Positions 21,476-31,000 of a stretch of DNA of 64,000 nucleotides are shown in pieces; positions within the stretch are counted from its first letter, which is position 1, and each line of letters begins with the position of its first letter. This DNA is from Branchipolynoe longqiensis. Lineage: Eukaryota > Annelida > Polychaeta > Phyllodocida > Polynoidae. Made by a program: the position numbers and the translations under genes. Location of the stretch: positions 36,864,556 to 36,928,555 of the forward strand of contig CM059197.1 in NCBI GenBank assembly GCA_030323885.1. The letters run 5' to 3'. Under the pieces are notes generated by a model that saw nothing but the letters and a program-made list of their open reading frames with translations, was not told the origin of the DNA and ran no database searches.

Positions 21476-21520
21476 CACGGCAAATGTGAGCCGAACTAGG
21501 CAAGGTGATTTATATGAGCC

Positions 21521-22000
21521 GGTGTCGTGGTTTCAGCGTGTTCCCGTGCTCAGAGGTGTCCCTCGCTTCTGCGCTGCTTCTGCGCATGCGCGGATTTCGC
21601 ATCAACTCGGGTCACCTGAGCCACTTATTGGCGCATGCGCACATCCTACAAACTCGGGTCGAATAATCGAATACGCTTCTCCGCGCTCGGGTGGACAATC
21701 TTCTTTTTTTTTTTTAATAACCGATAAAAATACAGCAAAATAGGATTTAAAGTATTTTATGATGGCCCAGTTTACCTATATTTCCATTTAATTAATCTAA
21801 GTTATTCTTTTTTTGCACATGGCACGTGTATTTGTCGACTCCACTCGCCGTGTTCTATTTGAATTTCTGACGACTCGGATGACCCGAGTCGCCCGGGTAG
21901 TGTTAATCGATTACGGCCATCCTTATTAGATTCTGACGCATGCGCAGAAGCGAGGGACACCTCTGAGCACGGGAACACGCTGAAACCACCACACCGGATT
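21521..22000. mobile_element. TIR element CGGTGTCGTGGTTTCAGCG (element C)
   Basis: The ends CCGGTGTCGTGGTTTCAGCG and GCTGAAACCACCACACCGG are inverted. Subterminal CCGTGCTCAGAGGTGTCCCT and CTGCGCATGCGC are repeated in inverse. The terminus resembles MITE A, so they may be related families. It hosts element D (about 21598-21915). Confidence 0.75.
21598..21915. mobile_element. TIR element D (AACTCGGGTCACC), copy 1
   Basis: The ends ATCAACTCGGGTCACC and GGATGACCCGAGTCGCCCGG lead to TTAATCGATTACGG. It matches 52536-52977 over both arms, including GGCGCATGCGCACATCCTAC. It is nested in element C. Confidence 0.7.
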
Positions 22001-22100
22001 AACTCGCCCATGTGAACACAGCTTAAATCCCTAAGGGTTGCCTTCTTCTGACCCTAAAAGAGCCTTAATAACCCGCGTAGCATAGCTAATTTATCATTAG

Positions 22101-22488
22101 GCCGGTGTCGTATTTTCAGCGCCCGGTCATTGTCAGCGGCCTGTCGTGGCTTCTGCGCATGCGCGGATTTTTGCACGTTGCGGCGATCACTGCTATTTGT
22201 TTTGTTTACACTCGGCGATTCGACGCTGATCTAGCTGCTACGTTAATATCGCTTGGAATTTAAGGTTAATTTAATTAAATTTCATTATTTGAGTATGTAA
22301 TTCTGTTAAATATGATCGCATTCAATAGATTTCGGCCTAATCGATCCCTAACACTGCCGGGTACCGTGGCTGAGCTTGTAGCCGGCGAGGGCATGGGTGT
22401 TTTGCATATGTCTTAAAATCCGCGCATGCGCAGAAGCCACGACAGGCCGCTGACAATGACCGGGCGCTGAAAATACGACACCGGGTCA
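22101..22488. mobile_element. MITE A (CCGGTGTCGTATTTTCAGCG), copy 2
   Basis: The ends CCGGTGTCGTATTTTCAGCG and GCTGAAAATACGACACCGG are inverted, with TCATTGTCAGCGGCC subterminal. The interior is nearly identical to copy 1 over TTAAGGTTAATTTAATTAAA. It contains the palindromic GCGCATGCGC near both ends. It interrupts the host RT between NSETLEL and NDKLAML. Confidence 0.85.
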
Positions 22489-24925
22489 ATTCCAGTGTCT
22501 CTGAGTTCATAACAATGCCTAAAAATCGTATTTTTCTACCAAGTGAAATTAATTTTTTTCAACTGATAAAAAATCCCAATCTACGCAGTATAGCGAGAAT
22601 GCATTGAAAACCCTTGTCTCACTCTCAGTGCCACTGATGATGCAGAAATCATCAAAATAGTTAATGATTCTACCCACTCCTTCCCTACCTGCGCATCTAA
22701 CAATAAAGTCCGATAAGCGCGAAAAAATGAACGGACTCGAAGAAAGGCCCATACAAAGCCTCCTATCCATCAAATATGTTTCAATGCTGTCGCCTTCAAA
22801 GACCCAGCGAAACCCCTGTCATCTCCTTTGGTCTGGCTGGATTTGGACAGCCAGATACGCATCTTTTATGTCAATGCTAGCTAGGTAGTTACCATGCTCC
22901 AGACATTCCACCTCGTCATTGAGACCCTTATATTTGAACTATGGGGCCACCCCAGCTGTACAGTTATTAACGCTCCCTTGTCTCGGTTTGCTGCAGTCGA
23001 CTACACTTCCTCCACCACCGTCGTCCTTGGGAACGACAAAAATCCCATGTACACAAATTGGTTTATTGTCGACACTTATTAGAACTCCACTCTCTAATTC
23101 CACCACCAGGCGGGATTCTATTACTCTCCCATTTAGATTTCTTCCTATCTGACTGAATATCATAATGTACATCACAGTTGTCATCAATCACACAAAACCC
23201 AAATACAATACCCTGCAACAGAAACAATGCATCTATATCAACTTCGCTACCACAAAATGCTTCAACAAAAAAATGACAAGGTTTTAGTTGACAGCTCATG
23301 CGACATAAGTCAATAATACAGTCACAGTTTCCACACACACAGTTATTGTCCACCCAAAAAGTCACTGTCTTCATTCTCCCTAACCGACACATACAAATGT
23401 TTGTCGTCCTCATAATGCACACACAGCAGGTTCTGCCAGCCCCGTCGGGCCACGGTTGCACAAACCTGAACTAAATCTCCAGGATGCTTTGGTAGCGCCT
23501 GCTCCCTAACGCCCGCCTGTCCGACATCACTGACACTCAGTTGTATTTCCTCCTGTGGTACTGAGCGGTTGAGAGTGTAATCCCGTTGCACATCTCCACT
23601 CCCATTGACACTCCCACCAGCGCCTCCAGCTGTGCATGGAGCGCGACTCCAATGTTTCCCCAATTCACCCGATGCCGTCGGCGATCCGTCCTCTCCATTA
23701 CGGTTTCTCCATGCGTTGTCTTCGCCGACAGCCTCCTCCAATATTTGCTGACAAGATTCCTTGTCCCATATTCACCTCCCAACAGTCTCACACCCCTCCC
23801 TGGAGAGTTTGTGCATGTCTAATATGTCGCCCTCGATTTCTCCCTTCCAGTCTAACATTGACTGACTTGGTTATTATCCCATGCTGACTGGTTAATTGCA
23901 TCGGGCAATAGTAGTTCACACCTAGGCCCGCTAATGCCATCACAACCCACGGCCTGTATGTACTGGGTCAGCGGTCAGCTGTCAGGAACACACACCTGTC
24001 CCATCATGACGTAACCGTTACACACTTCACTCGCCTGTTGTGCGTTCGACAACTCCACCCGTGCCCTACCGAATGTTCATCACTCACCCTGCCCAGCCAT
24101 ACCAACAGTTCAATCTATACACGTCACTCTCTTGTGGCCCTTTCCACCACACTTGGAGCACTTGTGCTCGTACCGACATTCCTCATCATTTCGACTACAC
24201 TCCTGCTCACTGTTCCATGGATAACATGCCATGTTTGGATTACCGCCTCTGTTAGCGCGTTTCTTGTCACCATAAGTTGATGAAGAAGCCTGCTTTCTTT
24301 TAATATTATCAGGGCCGTAATGCAGAACACTTTTTCCGGTGTGTGTACTTCAGAAAGCTTCAAAACCATGGGTAACAGACAGCTTTCTGATACAAATATC
24401 ATAGTCTGCATGAGCACTGTCCTGGTAATCATTATATCTGGCAGGGTGCGACAGAAAGTAAACGCGTTCCCACATAGCCTTGTGGTCTTGAATTGACATT
24501 TCCGGGATTTCCAACACCCAGGCAGCAGTGGCAGAAGCAATTTCATGGCAGTTCAGTTTTGTTACCTCCTTTTTAGATTTGACGTGCCTTTTCAATGACC
24601 ACTTACTTTGTAGCTTGCGTTTGACACTGTCAGGCGACGAACTGTTTGACGACCGCCGGCACCTCCTCCTTTCTTGTGACCTGTTTCGTGACCAGCCGTA
24701 TGTTGAGTATCCGGAAGCTTTTCACCCCCATCTGTAATGGCCGCTCGTCGGTCACCATTTTGACCATCGCACCGGTACTTGTATGGTCCTTGCTGTCTGG
24801 TGACTCCCTCCAAACCTTTATTGCACCTCGTAGTTTCTTCTCCCTAGCCGCCAGCAGCTGGTCTCTCTCTTCCCTGAGCTCCGTTATCTCAAGTTCAAAC
24901 TTCAATTCCTCCACCTCCCTTCTCG

Positions 24926-25818
24926 CCAGTCGTCAAAGAAACCATATTTTTGGGTCTCACTTTTGACACGAGGCTGTCTTTCGTGCCTCATATCAAGTAC
25001 CTCAAAACACGATGCCTGAAAGCGCTAGATGTTCTGAGGGTGTTGTCCAGTTCAGAGTGGGGAGCGGACAGAGATGTTCTGCTCACTGTGTACCAAACCC
25101 TAGTTCGGTCATGGCTAGATTACGGCAGCATAGTATACGGCTCGGCAAGGAAGTCGTATATTGGGCTGCTGGACACGGTGCATCACCAGGGGCTGCGTCT
25201 GGCCATTGGCGCCTTTCGCACCTCTCCAGTTCAGAGCCTATACGTCAAACTTGATACTAGAAGAACCACTTGACACTAGAAGAACCAAAGTGGCCATGCA
25301 ATATGTTGTCAAATTAAAAACAAATGCATTATATCCTGCGTACAGTTGTGTTTTTGAGACACACAACGACTCCAAGTATGAAGCCAAGCCAAATTTCATT
25401 CGGCCCCTGGGGCTCCGGATGAAACCTCATTTGGAGGCTTTGTACTTGGATTTGGATGTATTGGAGGATACCCAGGTCCCAGAACATCCCCTGTGGTCGT
25501 TGAGGAAGCCATCGGTCATCCTCCGACTCACGGAACTGAGGAAGTCTGGGACACATCCACTTGAGTATCAGCGACTGTATGCAGAGATTCAAGGCCAGTT
25601 TGAAGACCACTTCTCCATGTAACTGATGGTTCCAAAGACCTAAGCTGGGCAGCTGCTGCGGGAGTTTGCCAGGGCAAGAAATTTGGTGTTCGCATGCCCG
25701 ATCAGAGCTCGATTTTTATGGCGGAAGCCCGAGCACTCCTTCTCGCATTGGAAGTCATTGAACTATCCAACGACACTAAATATGTAATATACAGCGATTC
25801 GTTTTCCTCCATGCAAGG
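24926..25818 (+). mobile_element. LINE fragment: RT C-terminus and RNase H
   Basis: The plus-strand frames encode the end of a non-LTR RT (FLGLTFDTRLSFVPHI, LDYGSIVYGSA). An 18 bp tandem duplication near 25251-25285 breaks the frame. Connector sequence follows (RKPSVILRLTELRKSG). The start of an RNase H domain is present (VTDGSKDLSWAAAAG, FMAEARALLLALE, VIYSDSFSSMQ). A C-terminal RNase H points to the jockey/I group. It is truncated on both sides and wedged between two minus-strand retroelements. Confidence 0.75.
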
Positions 25819-26366
25819 TCCCCAAACATTTGTTCCATGGACCTATGAACCACTTCAGGCGCAGAACAAAGTCTGTATGGTAGCCTGTCATAGGCATATC
25901 TTCCGAATGGCGTATTAAAGGTGGTGAGGGCCTTGGACTCATCTGACAGCTTTATCTGCCAGAACGCTTGCGATGCGTCAAGTTTACTAAATACCCGAGC
26001 TCCATTGATCTCCGCAAAGATCTCCTCCCTTGTAGGCAGCTGGTAGTGTTTGCGATGTATGGCCACATTCAGATCTTTTGGATCTAGACAGATCCTGAGT
26101 GTGCCATTTGGTTTCTTTACCACTACCATGTCACTCACCCAGTCTGTAGGACTCTCTCTCTTGTGGATCACACCTATTTTCTCCATTCTACTCAGTTCCT
26201 GTTTCAGTTGATCCCTTAATGCTATAGTGACACACCTGGCTGGCCTGATCACTGGTCGGGCATTTTCCTTTGTCAATATGTTATATACAAAGGGAATGGA
26301 TGACAATTGACCCTGTGTGTCTGGCACTGTGTACTGTTTGACATCCTCCACTAACTGACTGTCCAC
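25819..26366 (-). pseudogene. Reverse transcriptase N-terminal part of the Ty3/gypsy-like element
   Basis: In phase with the gag-protease frame after a TGA. It contains KQELSRMEKIGVIHKRESPT, VVKKPNGTLRICLDPKDLN, the catalytic-Asp segment FSKLDASQAFWQIKL and FNTPFGRYAYDRLPY. The catalytic YxDD box, RNase H and integrase are missing because the sequence ends at about 25819. Confidence 0.85.
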
Positions 26367-27536
26367 TCATCCTTGTATGACATGGACATATTTCACAAGG
26401 CCGAGTCTCTCACAGGCTGCTGCACCAAGAAGACTAGGGCCATTTTCAACAATTACAAAAATTACTGGATACGTCTTCTTCTTTACAGTTACTCGCAGCA
26501 CAGACGAGCCCCTCACCTTTATTTCAGCATTGTTATAATTGGTCAGGCGCACATTTGCTTGTTTCAGTTTGGGTCTGTCTCTCAGTTTCCTGTACTCACG
26601 GGCATTCAGGAGATTAGCACCAGCTCCCGTGTCTAACGTGACCTGAATTAACGAGTCCCCAACCTCTAACATATGGACCCACTGACAGTCTTTGTTAACA
26701 CATACCTCATTGACACTCGCCCCTATACTCCCGATAAACACGTCTTGGTCTGAGCTATACTCTCCTTCCTCTGCCTGTTTGCTGTTGATCACGTTCACTT
26801 TAGTGTGACACAAACGTGTGTAGTGACCTCTGAAGCCACATTTTCCACACCTCTCTCTGAATGCTGGGCACTGTCTTACTTTATGTCTGGTCGCGCACCG
26901 CTTACAGTTGAATTCGCCATTGCCACTCCCACCATGAGGTCCCGCTGTGGCTTCTGCTCCGCGCGACTTGCTGTCACTCCAGGCTCCTTTGTTCCTACTG
27001 TCACTGCTGCGTCGGTTGCTGTCATACCTCGCTCTGACAGCACCTACCGGCTCCGTCTCCACTGGGTTGATGACTTTCATGTGCGCTTTTGTGGTCTCGG
27101 CCGCTTTGCACATGATTATCGCCGAATCCAACGTTAACCCTGAGTCTCTCAGCATTTTCTCTTGCAATCTTTTGTCTCTGATGCCGACCACTAGTTCTTC
27201 CTGCGCCTTTGTGTTGAACGCAAACCTCTCATATATGAGGTTCTTCTTGGGCATACAGTAAGCATCAAACTTTTGTACAACCAAGTTGTAGTCCAAATTA
27301 TTCTCCTCTGGAATTTCCACATCGCCCTCCTTTCTGGCTGGTGCGTATTTGAACGTACGATACACTGCCTGTGCCTCCGCTCCGGCAACTGTTAGCAGTA
27401 GAGCTACTTTTCTCGCTCCCTCCGGCACATTTATCGCCACCACATACCATTCAAATTGTTCCTTAAATCTTTCCCATTTCTCCGCCACATTCCAATCTTT
27501 CATACAAAGAACTTTAGGTGGCTTTAATGATTCCAT
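26367..27536 (-). pseudogene. gag-protease ORF of the Ty3/gypsy-like element
   Basis: The 389-codon frame starts with ATG at 27536. Residues about 10-130 form a capsid-like helical region (WERFKEQFEWYVVA, KFDAYCMPKKNLIYERFAFN), typical of metazoan gypsy gag. Two CCHC-type knuckles follow (CKRCATRHKVRQC and CGKCGFRGHYTRLC) and would bind element RNA. Near the C-terminus a retropepsin active site reads VTLDTGAGANLL, with the second conserved ILGAAAC-like segment as LLGAAACERLGL. The frame ends in TGA exactly at the join to the RT frame, which continues in phase. This could be a decayed sense codon. The reading frame is otherwise intact and so fairly young. Confidence 0.8.
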
Positions 27537-27568
27537 TGTCCGCTAATTCCTTTTTACTCCTGGCACCA

Positions 27569-28091
27569 TGTAAAGATCAAGCATCACTCTCTGGCACGTG
27601 TGTTGTTATGATTTATTTAAGACAAGATGGCCTCCTCCTACCGGAAGCACGTACCGGTAGCTAACACTAGTTGCGTATCTGGACAATCCCATGCACCATA
27701 GTTGAGGGGTTCTAAATTGGGAAGTTGTCGCAAAACTCAACTGGAAGTGCTAATTTAATTCAAACAATAGTTCTATTTAATATGACCACATTACTTATTA
27801 GAAGGATGCTATTGATTAAACTTGGGTAGCCATTTTATTTATGAGAACTTGCTCAATTGTTCGGCCAGTTTCAGCCTCTTGTACTTACATTTCCCTTCTG
27901 ACGAATCTAATAACCACAACAACAAAATGAAAAGGTTGGTCAGTTTTACGGCAAATAAAATGGGGTGGGGGCGGGGTTAGGTAAGAAAATGCAAGCCAAT
28001 GCGCTTAGTAAGAGTAATTGACATGTCGCCCCTGTCTTTTCCTATCATGGGACTGTCATCACCGTTTCCGGCTCAATGCAACATATTCAAC
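27569..28091 (+). other. Candidate LTR remnant and ATP6AP2 5' flank
   Basis: The left part (27569 to about 27790) may be the 5' LTR of the gypsy-like element. The right part precedes the ATP6AP2 start codon and should contain its promoter. No TATA box is evident near the start. The segment GTTTCCGGCTCAATGC just upstream contains an ETS-like TTCCGG core, which is common in housekeeping promoters. Confidence 0.35.
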
Positions 28092-31000
28092 ATGGCCGCT
28101 ATGGGCGTTTGCCCACTTTTAGTCGTGTTAGGATGTATGGTTCTCACAGCAGGTAATGATTTTTAGAGATGTAATTAAGAAATGTGTGTTTCATTTAACA
28201 ATATACGGTCGATATATGAGGTTTTAAGGGTCCGTACTGTCGAATTACTATAGGGTAAGCGGTTGAATTGTGTTCTTGCTAGGACAGTCATGTGACGCCG
28301 AGTCGGTGAGTGTCACAAGCGTTCGTAACATATTATTGCCAATATTTTTAGCTCCAACACACCAATTTCTAGCGATAATGTAGTCCGATCTACTCGTCTC
28401 AGTTATACTTGACTGTATTATGCTAATAACAGTGAATTTTGAAGAGACTGCAGCAATGCGTTTCCATACAGAAATAATACTATAACTTAGTATAAGTATA
28501 ACAATTTGAATATGCCATATTAAAATTGTTATATTATATGGACATTTTTATGGTCATGGGCTGGATCCACGACCACCGCCCATCCCATTTACTAGCATTG
28601 TGATTAGTTTAGACTGAATGATTACTACATTAGATTGTGAATTAAATTCAATGCAATAATAACGAATAATAAAGTTGATAAACCTGCTGAAGCTGTTTAA
28701 ACAAACAAGTCGGTGCCTTCCTGTTATAACGTTAACGTCTGAACATCTTTGGAAGCGATTTCTAAACTCATCTAGTATCTACTGTAATCTGTATCACTAT
28801 TAGATGAGCTAACATTTCAAAACACAACAAACAGTATAAATTTAAGCTCTTTCAACAGATCTCGCTGAGACACACTCAAATCTGTTGTAATTTTGAAAAT
28901 ATCTGACATGGGGAGAAAGTTATGGCATTTCTAATGTCAGCTTAATTGTTAAATTTAGTCTGGATTCACCATTATATAATTGATAATAAACTGTGACCAT
29001 TGTTACAGCTTTGTATGCTCTACGTGTTTTGATTTTGGTATTTTGATGTGTATTTTCGGTAAGATTAGGTTATGTTCTTTCCAGTGATATAACATTTATG
29101 AAAATATTCCAATGCAAAAGTACTTTAATCATGGCCGGAATCGTGAAATTGCAGGACCATTTTACTATTGACTTGGTGACCGACGCGCCCCTATCGGAAT
29201 CTGACATACTGTCACTGTATCAGCATGCCCTGACCGTTGAAAATTAGTAGCACATCTCATTCTTGCTTTATGTTTTTTTCTCATTTTCAAATTAAGAAGC
29301 AGTGACAAATTTGCATAACGAAATTAATCAACGACAATTGACAACATTTGAGAGAATAAGGCTACAACAAATGTCAGTGTAATACTATTTGTTCCACCAG
29401 TAATATTTAAAATAAACACGTTTCCCAAGTTCATATATGAAAAATGTTCTAATAAATTATACTTGATTATTTTTGGCAGGCTCCTTAGCTTCAGCGCAAT
29501 CCAATATGCTCATCATCCATAGTCCAGACTATCTACACTTCAAAAAGGACGCTGGCCCACTCGCCACTAGTGAAATTGGCAGACTTATCTTGGCCACCTT
29601 TGGCCATTCCCTCAGAGAGGTATGTTCAATAGGCTCAAATGTAATTATATATGTGATGGAGCTGAAATTGCTTTAATATTTACCTATCTTGTTAATCTGA
29701 TATCAACCTTCATCTAATGTGTTTACGAAAGTCTTTAATTTAAGAAAGGATTATTAATTCAGATATTTGCATTTTTTAATGATTTGAAAGGTTAAGATAT
29801 TCATGTTTCCAATACAGAAATGGTTAAAGTATTAAAATCAAGATAAAGTGGGTGCTAGTATATTGCTTTAGTGAAAATACGCTGAACGGGTACAACTACA
29901 AGAATTTCTATTTGAATATGGGCTCTAAATAGTATCCCTAAATTATATATACAGGTTCGGTTTTCAAAGACAGTTAATGTGCTTTTATTTAAAGTTGCAT
30001 AGACCGATGGTTTTGAATTTTTTTAAAGATAAATATGTTAGATCGATCACTAGTATCTACTTTACATTAGTTCAAAGTTACTTTTATTTTAAATGGTTAG
30101 TTTTTTTTTAGATATTTTGAGTACAAACATGGAAAATTTGTTTTGGCAAGCTTGCCAAAACTCTTACACCATAGACTTTTGCAGTAACAGGTTCTGTTAA
30201 AATGACTCAGTATTGCCTTCTATGCAGAAACAAATGCTTAATAAGTGCATCAGTATCTAAGTTAGATATGTAAAATCCATTCTAGATAATTGGTTTGGTT
30301 TTGAAAATTTGATTTTTCATTGGACTATGCAGCTTTAACTTCACATTCCTTTGTGTGTGTGTGTTTTATTTTGTTTTGGGACTGAATACTAGATCCTCTA
30401 ATTGTGGTTACGATTTAGCTGCATCATTTTTGCCTAATATTAATTGGCTCATCAGATGTATACATGCTTCTCTCTGCTGCTCTTATTTAATAGGATCTGA
30501 AATGGAGTGGCTTGGAGCAAGGCAATATGTTCCACCGACCAAAAGCGAATGTTCTCCTCTCCATAGAGGGTGTTATGTCCATTGACGCGAAGCATGTTGC
30601 AAAATTCCCTATCAATGTCGTAAGTATACAAAGATGAAAAGATCTCGATTTCATGGATTTCTACAATTTTTGATAACCGGCGATTAACTATCACAAAATG
30701 CCAAGGATTATATATCACAGCAATTCTTGAATTGGTCAGCCCCAATCCCATCATGATATGACCTTAGATGTTGCTAGGATATAAAACAAAAGCAAACAGA
30801 AAGGCGAGTGATTATGAAGAGAGAAAAGTAATTGGTGAAATGGGCAATAATACAGTTACCACAAGGACAGTACTTGAACTCTTAAGTAGAGTCTATACTA
30901 ACTGATCTGTGGAACGGAGCTAGGATAGTGCTAGGAGAGTACTGTATGAAACCTGACATGGGGCTTTTCTTCTTCCAAAGTAAGCAATGCATAATTATGC

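Larger units (their letters stand above)
20561..22024. mobile_element. Fold-back element AGCCGTGTTCACACGGGC, copy 1, with nested insertions
   Basis: The left end AGCCGTGTTCACACGGGC and right end GCCCATGTGAACACAGCT are inverted. The interior (20690-20890) is homologous in inverted orientation to 63670-63880 of the copy at 63384-63989. It is split by a SINE (21128-21475) and by a second TIR element (21521-22000). It interrupts the host retroelement between KKATLRDL and LAGHLAHC. Confidence 0.8.
19581..24914 (-). mobile_element. gag/RT/RNase H retroelement, dismembered by nested insertions
   Basis: Reading the minus strand, pieces of a single retroelement appear in order. Gag occupies 24914-24120: a coiled-coil N-terminus and a Cys/His array at about 24150-24240, DEECRYEHKCSKCGGKGH. 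Pro-RT leader and RT run 23740-22491 (FVVPKDDG, MGLSSSPFIFSRLSDFIVR, YFDDF at about 22645-22659, LGIVMNSETLEL). Connection pieces lie at 22095-22030 and 20545-20452 (LAGHLAHCAKVIRGG). RNase H lies at 20090-19581 (VYSDASNWG, INVKEMKAV, LITDSAVVQ, VVCDALGRL). The separating DNA is the MITE A copies (20097-20451, 22101-22488) and the TIR element 20561-22024. The order and RT type suggest a DIRS/Ngaro-like element, but no recombinase is visible, so the class is uncertain. Many frameshifts show it is long dead. Confidence 0.75.
25819..27568 (-). mobile_element. Ty3/gypsy-like LTR retrotransposon, 3'-truncated
   Basis: The minus strand carries gag-protease (27536-26367) and the first part of RT (26366-25819). 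The RT is cut off after the LPYRLCSAPE region at the junction with the LINE fragment. A candidate primer-binding site TGGTGCCAGGAGTAA lies at 27568-27554 just upstream of the gag start. The sequence before it ends in CA as expected of an LTR, but the LTR start was not located. Confidence 0.8.
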
